Positions 1 through 4,684 of a DNA stretch of 6,318 nt are shown one piece after another; the stretch's first letter is position 1; each line of letters begins with the position of its first letter. Source of the DNA: an uncultured Pseudomonadota bacterium (GTDB lineage Bacteria > Desulfobacterota_B > Binatia > UBA9968); contig CAMLCX010000295.1 in NCBI GenBank assembly GCA_946478635.1, positions 1 to 6,318 on the forward strand, read 5' to 3'. The notes under the pieces are model-generated. The model worked only from the letters and a program-made list of their open reading frames with translations. It ran no database searches and was not told the origin of the DNA. A program made the translations under genes and the position numbers.

Positions 1-6
1 AGGAGG

Positions 7-85
7 CACGAAGGACACGAAGGGCGTGAGGTAAGGGCGGGTTTCAAACCCGCCCCTACACTTCGTGCTCTTCGTGATCTTCGTG
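7..85. repeat. 9-base-period CACGAAG / CTTCGTG units, inverted around the palindrome
   Basis: CACGAAG starts at 7 and 16, nine bases apart. Its reverse complement CTTCGTG starts at 61, 70 and 79, again nine bases apart. The two arrays flank the palindrome at 31-59 in opposite orientation. The function is unknown. The heptamer is too short and the unit too small for a CRISPR. Confidence 0.8.
31..59. repeat. Near-perfect GC-rich palindrome (hairpin)
   Basis: Arms GGGCGGGTTT (35-44) and AAACCCGCCC (46-55) pair perfectly around a single central C at 45. GTA (31-33) and TAC (57-59) extend the pairing with one A/C mismatch (34/56). It can extrude as a cruciform or fold in RNA on either strand. It sits between inverted CACGAAG units and so forms the centre of a larger nested inverted structure (7-85). 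Confidence 0.85.
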
Positions 86-185
86 GTGAGACTTCCGTCT
101 CTCTTTTTTGGTTGCGGCTCTGCCGCGCTAGGTCCTTCGTGGTGAGTCCGGCTTTTCATTTTTAGTTGCGGTTCTAACGCGATAG
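79..185. repeat. Degenerate tandem duplication of about 55 bases
   Basis: CTTCGTGGTGAG at 79-90 recurs exactly at 135-146. GTTGCGG at 111-117 recurs at 165-171 and is followed by a similar TCT-CGCG-TAG segment (111-131 against 165-185, 17 of 21 identical). The offset falls from 56 to 54 bases between the two blocks, so a small indel separates the copies. Copy one can form GCGGC-TCT-GCCGC (114-126). In copy two one pair of that stem changed C-G to T-A and another was broken. Confidence 0.65.
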
Positions 186-200
186 AAGCAGCAGGCCCTA

Positions 201-755
201 TCATTTAGGAATGTGCGTGTCCTGTCCCGGCACCGGGTTGGCGATGGCTTCTTCGAGCGAGCGCACGCCGTGCCATTCGCTCGCCGGCCGGACGCGGCCG
301 TCGCTGCCGACCTGGTCGACGCCCCAATAGATTTCCAGCGAGTGATTATCCGGATCGCGGAACTCGACGGCGATCTGACAGCCGGCGCGGCGCCGCCCTT
401 CGAAATCGATCTTGGCGCCGCTGGCGCGCAACCGATCGCGCGCGCGTATCACTTCCGGGAGGGTCGAAACCTCGAAAGCCAGATGATGCAGCTCCCGATT
501 GGCGTTCTTGCCGTCACCCGCACCGACGAGAGCCAGACAATGATGATCCGTGCCGCAGCGTAGAAAAACCATGCCGCCAGGCATCATATCCTCGGGGTAG
601 ACGTCGGAGACTTTGAAGCCGAGCACCTTCGTGTAAAATTCTACGGACCGTTCGAGGTCGGCAACTTGGAGCACGACGTGGCCGACTTTGGTGATATGGA
701 ATTCCATGCCCTTCGGAGACGCCATGCTTTTTAGTTTCTCGACATTGACGGCCAT
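201..755 (-). CDS. VOC-family protein, single-domain extradiol dioxygenase / glyoxalase-like
   Basis: The 184-residue product is a vicinal oxygen chelate metalloenzyme. Residues about 23-145 carry the paired beta-alpha-beta-beta-beta pattern: KVGHVVLQVADLERSVEFY near the start, ELHHLAFEV in the middle and DPDNHSLEIYW at the end. The expected metal ligands are His26, His90 or His91, and Glu141, the 2-His-1-Glu set of Fe(II) extradiol dioxygenases. At this length it is a one-domain form, shorter than the usual two-domain enzymes of about 300 residues. A polar tail (about 146-184) follows the domain. The ATG at 755 is supported by AAGGAG (769-764) eight bases upstream. It is the third gene of the leftward enzyme cluster, 117 bases after the alpha/beta hydrolase. 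Ring cleavage is plausible, but VOC proteins also include isomerases and glyoxalases, so the reaction is not settled. Confidence 0.92.
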   Translation of the reverse strand: MAVNVEKLKSMASPKGMEFHITKVGHVVLQVADLERSVEFYTKVLGFKVSDVYPEDMMPGGMVFLRCGTDHHCLALVGAGDGKNANRELHHLAFEVSTLPEVIRARDRLRASGAKIDFEGRRRAGCQIAVEFRDPDNHSLEIYWGVDQVGSDGRVRPASEWHGVRSLEEAIANPVPGQDTHIPK

Positions 756-763
756 GAAAAGTT

Positions 764-769
764 CTCCTT
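764..769 (-). promoter_or_regulatory. Shine-Dalgarno site of the VOC gene
   Basis: AAGGAG on the minus strand lies eight bases before the ATG at 755. It favours this start over the in-frame ATG codons 11 and 17 (Met11, Met17), which would still leave the whole VOC domain intact. Confidence 0.75.
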
Positions 770-796
770 ATAGATTCTTGCCAACGTAACGGCAAC

Positions 797-842
797 AAAT
801 CCCCTTCTTTCCCTCCTTGCCAAAGGGGATGAGAGGGGATTT
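797..842. repeat. AAATCCCCT / AGGGGATTT inverted repeat
   Basis: Arms at 797-805 and 834-842 are perfect reverse complements. A second, alternative pairing exists between ATCCCCTT (799-806) and AAGGGGAT (823-830). The base pattern resembles the hairpin pair at 4555-4640, so these look like members of one dispersed repeat family. It lies in the 117-base gap between the hydrolase and VOC genes. On the minus strand only a weak T-stretch follows, so strong termination is not expected. Confidence 0.65.
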
Positions 843-849
843 ACTTCCG

Positions 850-871
850 CGAGTCATTTTTTGCTGACTCG
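850..871. repeat. Small hairpin after the alpha/beta hydrolase gene
   Basis: CGAGTCA (850-856) and TGACTCG (865-871) are 7-bp arms around an 8-base loop, just beyond the hydrolase stop codon (875-873 on the minus strand). No T-run follows on the minus strand. It could stabilise an mRNA 3' end or be chance. Confidence 0.45.
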
Positions 872-872
872 G

Positions 873-1673
873 CTATCTGCTCGGCGCGGCGGGCATTAAA
901 TTGTTTGCGCGCAGGAATTCGATCACGAATTCGTCGAACGTGGCGGGGTCTTCGATGTTGCAGGCGTGGCCTGTCTTCGGAAGTATTTTATGTACCGCTC
1001 TTGGGATCAATGATGCGGTCTTTTTGCCGCCGGCCAAGGAATTGTCGTATTCGCCGTTGATCACCAGAGTAGGCACCCTCATGGTCGCCAAGCGCGGCGT
1101 CATGTCGAGGCCGCCGCGCGCGCGAAAAATCTGGCCGATGGATTCTCCCGAAAGCCAGGGATCGCGTTCGACGAAAGTGTGGAGCAAATATTTGCCGAGC
1201 TTCGATTCGGCGAAATCGGGCGCCACCAGATCGCGCAGATGCTCGATGTGATATTTCTCGATGCCGATTTTCGTGTAGCCTTGGATGCGTTCATCGATGG
1301 AACCGCCGGGCCCGCTGCTGCCGCCGACGAGGATAATCGCCTTGAAAATTTCCGGATGGTCGAGGCCTAGGAGGATCGCCATACCTGAGCCGACGCTGAC
1401 GCCGCCGAGAATCGCTTCGGTAACGTTTTCATCGCGGCAGACGCCGAGCACGTCGTCGGCCATGTCTTTTAGGCTGAACGGCGTTTCGGGTTTGTCGGAG
1501 CGGCCGTAGCCGCGGATATCGATGGCGATGACTTTGAAGTAGGTCGAGAAATGCGCGATCTGGTACATCCAAAGATTGTGATCGAAGGGATTGGCATGAA
1601 CCATGACGAAGGGAAAACCCTCGCCGGAAACTTCGTAGTAGATTTTGACGCCGTTGGATTTGCTGTAAGGCAT
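873..1673 (-). CDS. Alpha/beta-fold hydrolase
   Basis: The 266-residue product is a cytoplasmic serine hydrolase of the alpha/beta-fold group that includes MhpC-type C-C hydrolases, PcaD-type enol-lactonases and NicD-type deformylases. The oxyanion region is HANPFDHNLW (26-35), followed by DIRGYGRSDKP (52-62). The nucleophile elbow is GGVSVGSG, giving Ser93. The likely acid is Asp210 in VINGEYD, and the base is His236 in KTGHACNIEDP, so the triad is complete. Length is normal for the family and there is no signal peptide. The start is fixed: an in-frame TAA lies two codons upstream of the ATG at 1673. No Shine-Dalgarno site is visible before it, unlike both neighbours. It is the middle gene of the leftward cluster, 153 bases after the isochorismatase-family gene. 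The neighbourhood suggests ester, lactone, amide or C-C bond hydrolysis in a degradation pathway; the substrate is unknown. Confidence 0.94.
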   Translation of the reverse strand: MPYSKSNGVKIYYEVSGEGFPFVMVHANPFDHNLWMYQIAHFSTYFKVIAIDIRGYGRSDKPETPFSLKDMADDVLGVCRDENVTEAILGGVSVGSGMAILLGLDHPEIFKAIILVGGSSGPGGSIDERIQGYTKIGIEKYHIEHLRDLVAPDFAESKLGKYLLHTFVERDPWLSGESIGQIFRARGGLDMTPRLATMRVPTLVINGEYDNSLAGGKKTASLIPRAVHKILPKTGHACNIEDPATFDEFVIEFLRANNLMPAAPSR

Positions 1674-1689
1674 GATTTATTCGGGGGAG

Positions 1690-1818
1690 GTTCAAAACGT
1701 TCAATCGCCTTCGGCTCCGTTCAACCGCTCGGCTTCGCCTTCACTCCGTTCAGGCCCCCACCTCTGTCCTCCCCCGCGTCGCGGGGGAGGATGAAGGAGG
1801 GGGTTGAACGGCTTGAAC
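1690..1818. repeat. Composite repeat: GTTCAA units bracketing a GC-rich hairpin
   Basis: GTTCAA starts at 1690 and 1699 (nine apart) and again at 1719, with GTTCAG at 1748. The reverse complement TTGAAC occurs at 1804 and 1813, nine apart. Between them lies the hairpin at 1768-1790. A related segment is also repeated: TCGCCTTCGGCTCCGTTCAA at 1705-1724 against a diverged copy at 1735-1753. This fills most of the 153-base gap between the isochorismatase-family and hydrolase genes. No promoter or small gene was recognised in it. Confidence 0.7.
1755..1803. repeat. Strong GC-rich stem-loop in the enzyme cluster
   Basis: CCTCCCCCGC (1768-1777) pairs perfectly with GCGGGGGAGG (1781-1790) over a 3-base loop. 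Outer arms CCCCCACCT (1755-1763) and AGGAGGGGG (1795-1803) add pairing with one mismatch. It lies 3' of the isochorismatase-family gene in its transcription direction, but no T-run follows. It may act as an mRNA-stabilising stem or a partial block rather than a canonical terminator. Confidence 0.7.
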
Positions 1819-1826
1819 GAGCTTTT

Positions 1827-2531
1827 TTAACTCGGTTTTCTCGGCCGCTCCTGCTTGATCTTTTCTTTGACCTCATCGAGCTTCATCACGTCGCTGTATT
1901 TGTGATGCAGGTCAAAGAGATTCACTTTATGCGACAGGATGCTGCGATCGAAGACGCACTCCTCGACGATCGACACATGATAGCCGAGCGAGTAGCCGTC
2001 GACGCAGCTCGCGCGCACGCAGCCGCTGGTGCTCTCGCCGCAGACAATCAGGCTATCGACGCCGAGCTGGGTCAGATGCGCTACTAAAGGAGTGCCGAAG
2101 AAGCCGCTGGCTCTTTCTTTGAAGATCACGACGTCGCCTTGCTGCGGTTTGAACTCTTCCTTGATCTCGAACGCTTGGGGGTCGATTTTCACGCGCTGGC
2201 GGTTGGTTGCGTAGATGGCGTCAGGTTTCGCTTCCTTGCGGGTCTCGGTGGTGGTGTAAAAGACTGGAATCTTTAAGGACCGCGCCAGGGCGAAAAGTTC
2301 TTCGGTGGGTTTGATGGCGTTGTGCGCATAGACGCCGCACGAACTTTTGTGCGTGTCGACGAGTTCGTGCGGTTCTTTGGCGCCGCCTTCATAAGCCAAA
2401 TTGTAGAGATCGATGGCCAAGAGCGCCGGTCGCTGGCCGATAAATGTTTCTCGGTGGTACGGCGTGTAGGTCTTCAGGATTTCCGGCGATACGATATCCT
2501 GCCAACAATGATCTTCAAATTCGACGGGCAT
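1827..2531 (-). CDS. Isochorismatase-family cysteine hydrolase (amidase-like)
   Basis: The 234-residue product has the isochorismatase/nicotinamidase/N-carbamoylsarcosine amidase fold. The catalytic triad is visible: Asp41 in ALLAIDLYN, Lys138 in VVIFKERASGFFGTPL and Cys171 in VCGESTSGCVRASCVDGYSLG. The TSGCVRAS stretch around the cysteine is typical of the amidase branches (N-carbamoylsarcosine, maleamate, ureidoacrylate types), which release ammonia through a thioester intermediate. This is more likely than true isochorismatase, as no siderophore genes are near. It has about 30 extra N-terminal residues before the core and a charged C-terminal tail (about 218-234). The ATG at 2531 has AAGGAG (2544-2539) seven bases upstream. 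It is the first gene of the leftward enzyme cluster and is divergent from the importer across 178 bases. The substrate is not known; an amide or carbamoyl compound brought in by the importer is an inference. Confidence 0.94.
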   Translation of the reverse strand: MPVEFEDHCWQDIVSPEILKTYTPYHRETFIGQRPALLAIDLYNLAYEGGAKEPHELVDTHKSSCGVYAHNAIKPTEELFALARSLKIPVFYTTTETRKEAKPDAIYATNRQRVKIDPQAFEIKEEFKPQQGDVVIFKERASGFFGTPLVAHLTQLGVDSLIVCGESTSGCVRASCVDGYSLGYHVSIVEECVFDRSILSHKVNLFDLHHKYSDVMKLDEVKEKIKQERPRKPS

Positions 2532-2538
2532 GGTGATT

Positions 2539-2544
2539 CTCCTT
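2539..2544 (-). promoter_or_regulatory. Shine-Dalgarno site of the isochorismatase-family gene
   Basis: AAGGAG on the minus strand lies seven bases before the ATG at 2531. It matches the site before the VOC gene and supports the chosen start. Confidence 0.75.
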
Positions 2545-2570
2545 GCAAATCAAAGTAGGGAGCGAACGCG

Positions 2571-2648
2571 GCTCATTGACTATCCTTCATGTAGCCGCTC
2601 ACGCGCGGACTTGTCAAGGAACCGCGCTCTGTCCCACCGCTCATTGAC
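2571..2648. promoter_or_regulatory. 10-base direct repeat GCTCATTGAC in the divergent control region
   Basis: GCTCATTGAC occurs at 2571-2580 and again at 2639-2648, 68 bases apart. The second copy covers five of the six bases of the importer -35 box TTGACA (2644-2649). The pair could be operator half-sites for a regulator controlling both directions, or remnants of a duplicated promoter. No regulator gene lies in the window. Confidence 0.4.
2588..2617 (-). promoter_or_regulatory. Possible sigma70-like promoter for the leftward enzyme genes
   Basis: On the minus strand a perfect TTGACA (2617-2612) is followed after 18 bases by TACATG (2593-2588), which matches only three of six bases of the -10 consensus. 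It would give a leader of roughly 50 bases before the isochorismatase-family ATG. The -35 box is convincing and the -10 box is weak. Confidence 0.35.
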
Positions 2649-2671
2649 ACTCGCGACCTACCTCGGATAAA
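2644..2671 (+). promoter_or_regulatory. Sigma70-like promoter of the ABC importer genes
   Basis: A perfect -35 hexamer TTGACA (2644-2649) is followed after 16 bases by GATAAA (2666-2671), four of six matches to TATAAT. Transcription would start near 2678, giving a leader of about 30 bases that still contains the ribosome binding site at 2700-2707. The -35 box is overlapped by one copy of the GCTCATTGAC repeat, a natural place for control. Confidence 0.6.
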
Positions 2672-2699
2672 AGAATGCGGCGTAAGCTTCCGCAAGACG

Positions 2700-2707
2700 A
2701 AAGGGGA
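2700..2707 (+). promoter_or_regulatory. Shine-Dalgarno site of the substrate-binding protein gene
   Basis: AAAGGGGA lies just before two consecutive ATG codons (2710 and 2713). Spacing is only two bases to the first and five to the second, so initiation at 2713 may be favoured. The protein differs by one methionine either way. Confidence 0.6.
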
Positions 2708-2709
2708 CA

Positions 2710-4443
2710 ATGATGTCAAAGAACAAAAATCGATTGTCGCTAAGGGCGCAGAATAGCAAGCTCAGCCGGCGTGAGTTCATCAAATTGGCCGGCGCTTCGG
2801 TCGCATCGGCCGGGGTCCTGGGCTGGCCGTACAAAAACATTTTTGCCGCCCAGCCAGGGAGCAAGCGGATTATCATCCACGGCGAGCGGCAAGTAACCAG
2901 CCTCGGCTATCACAACCGGCGCGAGACCGAGCATGTGTCGATGGTGGACGCCGGCTTGGTCATACAAAATCCGGTGACGTTCGAGCGCGTGCCCGTACTG
3001 GCGGAAGAGGTGCCGTCGATCAAAAAAGGCACCTGGAAGATCGACGCGCAGAAAAAAACCATGATCACGGTTTACAAGCTGCGCCCCAATCTCAAATGGC
3101 ATGACGGCAAGCCTTACACCTCCAAGGATTTCGAGTTTGGCTGGCAGATCGCCAAGCATCCGGAATTCCCCATGCCCGACCGGCTCGTGCCGGAAATGAT
3201 TTCGAAGATTGAGACGCCGGACGATCGCACCATCGTGATCCACTGGAATGATCTCTACAATGAAGCCTACGCGGTTCAATACACGCATGTGCGCGCCTTT
3301 CCGCGCCATCTTTTATATGACGCCTTTAGCGCGGGCGATATGAAGGCCTTCGCCAATCTACCTTTTTGGAACAAGAATTTTATCGGCGCTGGGGCATTTC
3401 GAGTGGTCGAGTGGGACGGCGGCCGGCGCATGGAGCTCGAAGCGTTTAACGACTTCGCTCTTGGCCGGCCCAAAATCGATCGGATCACATACAAAACGGT
3501 CGAAGACACCAACACCAACCTCGCCGCGGTGTTGGCCGGCGAAGTGGATTTCTGCATGCGCAGCACGATCTCCTTCGACGGCGCGGTGATCCTGCGCGAG
3601 CAATGGGAAAAGCAGGGCAAAGGCAAAGTCCATACCAGCCCCGCGTCATGGACCTGGCTCAACTTGAGCCGGGATAACCCGTGGTTCAAGGACGTGCGCG
3701 TGCGCCGCGCGCTGCTCCACGCCATCGACCGCGACGCCATGACGCAAAATGTCTTCAAGGGAGAACGGATCGTTTCGCACATCCCGCTGTCGCGTGCGCG
3801 CAAGAGCTACAAGAAGGCGCTGGCGGCGACGGCGGTTTATAAATACGACCCGGAGAGGGCAAAGAAGCTGCTGGCCGAAGCCGGTTGGACGCCGGGTTCC
3901 GACGGCGTGATGGCCAACGCCAAAGGCGAGCGCCTGGAGTTCGAGTTTCGCTGTACCGCCGAGCGGCGCGACCATGAGCAGGCCCAGGCGATTATCGCCG
4001 ACTATTGGAAGAAAATCGGCGTGCGCACGAACGTCAAGAACATGCCGAACCGCCTGCTCAACTCGGCGGAGAACCGCAGCCGCTGGCCGGGCGCCTACAT
4101 CGGCTCGCATAACATTACCGTGGAAGAGTGGCAGGAGCGTTTTCACAGCAAAAACATTCCTTCCGCGGAGAACAAATTCTCGCTCGAAAACGTTTCCGGC
4201 TGGAACGATCCCAAAAAGGACGCCATCCTGGACGAGTTGAACTCCATCATTCCGCCGGCGCGCTTCGAGCAGCTTCAGATCGATTATTGCAAGATGTTCA
4301 GCGAGGCGCTGCCGCACTTGCCGCTGTTTTACTCGCCGGAGGTGCTGGTCGTGAAGAAGGGGCTCACCGGCATCACGCCGCGCCAGGAAAGCGGCGGGCA
4401 GAATTCGAGCAGCTGGAACACGCACGTTTGGGGCAAGACCTAA
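2710..4443 (+). CDS. ABC transporter substrate-binding protein, family 5 (dipeptide/oligopeptide/nickel class), Tat-exported
   Basis: The 577-residue product is the periplasmic ligand receptor of the importer encoded downstream. A twin-arginine signal is clear: SRREFIKLAG at 19-28, a hydrophobic stretch at about 27-39 and probable cleavage after NIFAA near residue 47. There is no lipobox cysteine. Family 5 hallmarks follow: YKLRPNLKWHDGKPYTSKDF (122-141), VRRALLHAIDRDAM (331-344), LLAEAGWTPGSDG, SGWNDPKKDAIL (496-507) and LPHLPLFYSPEVLVV near the end. The region before SGWNDP (about 458-495) reads RWPGAYIGSHNITVEEW and lacks an obvious copy of the GDNGDPD-type motif of DppA/OppA, so a peptide ligand should not be assumed. 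Length is slightly above the usual 500-550. The gene leads the rightward cluster behind a sigma70-like promoter and is separated from the permeases by a terminator-like hairpin. ATG 2713 is an equally possible start. Confidence 0.95.
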   Translation: MMSKNKNRLSLRAQNSKLSRREFIKLAGASVASAGVLGWPYKNIFAAQPGSKRIIIHGERQVTSLGYHNRRETEHVSMVDAGLVIQNPVTFERVPVLAEEVPSIKKGTWKIDAQKKTMITVYKLRPNLKWHDGKPYTSKDFEFGWQIAKHPEFPMPDRLVPEMISKIETPDDRTIVIHWNDLYNEAYAVQYTHVRAFPRHLLYDAFSAGDMKAFANLPFWNKNFIGAGAFRVVEWDGGRRMELEAFNDFALGRPKIDRITYKTVEDTNTNLAAVLAGEVDFCMRSTISFDGAVILREQWEKQGKGKVHTSPASWTWLNLSRDNPWFKDVRVRRALLHAIDRDAMTQNVFKGERIVSHIPLSRARKSYKKALAATAVYKYDPERAKKLLAEAGWTPGSDGVMANAKGERLEFEFRCTAERRDHEQAQAIIADYWKKIGVRTNVKNMPNRLLNSAENRSRWPGAYIGSHNITVEEWQERFHSKNIPSAENKFSLENVSGWNDPKKDAILDELNSIIPPARFEQLQIDYCKMFSEALPHLPLFYSPEVLVVKKGLTGITPRQESGGQNSSSWNTHVWGKT

Positions 4444-4452
4444 GAAACAGCC

Positions 4453-4488
4453 GTTCAAATGGTTCAACGCGTTCAAGCCGTTCAAGAC
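4453..4488. repeat. Four tandem GTTCAANNN units
   Basis: GTTCAA starts at 4453, 4462, 4471 and 4480, an exact nine-base period with a variable three-base spacer. It begins ten bases after the stop codon of the binding-protein gene. An inverted unit TTGAAC follows at 4547-4552, as in the 1690-1818 region. The role is unknown. Confidence 0.8.
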
Positions 4489-4508
4489 GTGAGGAGGAGG
4501 TCTTCAGG

Positions 4509-4520
4509 GGTTGATCAACC
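4509..4520. promoter_or_regulatory. Perfect 12-bp palindrome GGTTGATCAACC
   Basis: GGTTGATCAACC is its own reverse complement, with a TTGATCAA core, in the gap before the permease genes. The symmetry suits a dimeric regulator site, but no promoter or regulator links to it here and chance is possible. Confidence 0.3.
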
Positions 4521-4567
4521 AACGAGAGCGAGGTCGTCTGAGGAAGTTGAACTCAAATCCCCCTTGT

Positions 4568-4592
4568 CCCCCTTTTTCAAAGGGGGATTTTT
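4568..4592 (+). terminator. Intrinsic terminator-like hairpin after the binding-protein gene
   Basis: CCCCCTTT (4568-4575) pairs with AAAGGGGG (4579-4586) over a TTC loop and is followed by ATTTTT (4587-4592). This is the geometry of a Rho-independent terminator on the plus strand, 125 bases after the stop codon. Because functionally linked permease genes follow on the same strand without a clear promoter of their own, partial read-through is likely, favouring excess binding protein. The competing outer pairing (4555-4590) might modulate it. Confidence 0.6.
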
Positions 4593-4607
4593 CTCCGGGA
4601 GTCTTAA

Positions 4608-4628
4608 CCCCTCTTTGAAAAAGAGGGG
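4608..4628 (+). repeat. Second hairpin before the permease genes
   Basis: CCCCTCTTT (4608-4616) pairs perfectly with AAAGAGGGG (4620-4628) over a GAA loop. No T-run follows directly, so it is unlikely to terminate by itself on the plus strand. On the minus strand it is also not followed by a clean T-tract. Confidence 0.6.
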
Positions 4629-4684
4629 AGGGGAGATTTATTTAGCGAACATCTGGGTCACCACACGGGTCTAGTTAGAAGTCC

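Larger units (their letters stand above)
1..200. repeat. Repeat-filled intergenic region downstream of the VOC gene
   Basis: This non-coding stretch lies 3' of the leftmost minus-strand gene. It holds a G/C-rich palindrome (31-59) flanked by short CACGAAG/CTTCGTG units in opposite orientation, followed by a degenerate tandem duplication (79-131 and 135-185). No convincing coding sequence was seen. On the minus strand no T-run follows the palindrome, so it is not a textbook terminator for the VOC gene. The layout matches dispersed intergenic repeats of environmental bacteria; this is my recognition of the pattern, not a database result. Confidence 0.7.
4555..4640. repeat. Inverted pair of REP-like hairpin elements
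   Basis: The first element spans 4555-4590, with outer arms AAATCCCCCT (4555-4564) and AGGGGGATTT (4581-4590). The second element, about 4604-4640, reads like a diverged reverse complement of the first: both share a CTTTGAAAAAG core when the first is inverted. The copies are separated by about 13 bases (4591-4603). This head-to-head arrangement resembles bacterial interspersed REP pairs. The 797-842 repeat looks like a third, diverged member. Confidence 0.65.

Noticed and set aside
31..59. Intrinsic terminator for the VOC gene
   Set aside because: The stem is strong, but no T-run follows on the minus strand and it lies about 140 bases past the stop codon.
7..85. Possible CRISPR array
   Set aside because: Units are only seven bases with two-base spacing and occur in both orientations; there are no spacers of normal length and no cas genes.
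1768..1790. Intrinsic terminator for the isochorismatase-family gene
   Set aside because: On the minus strand the stem is followed by purine- and G-rich sequence instead of a T-run.
1551..2087. Plus-strand open frame of 178 codons spanning the repeat block between two enzyme genes
   Set aside because: It overlaps two well-supported minus-strand genes and runs through the hairpin and GTTCAA repeats; no domain is recognisable.
1827..2531. True isochorismatase of siderophore synthesis (EntB type)
   Set aside because: There is no carrier-protein domain and no siderophore gene nearby; the TSGCVRAS region fits the amidase branches better.
2710..4443. Lipoprotein signal on the binding protein
   Set aside because: No cysteine lies near the end of the signal region; the SRREFIK motif indicates a Tat signal with ordinary cleavage.
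3646..4485. Long minus-strand open frame opposite the binding-protein gene (279 codons)
   Set aside because: It has low-complexity Arg/Ala/Leu/Val content and no family motif, and lies opposite a well-supported coding region.
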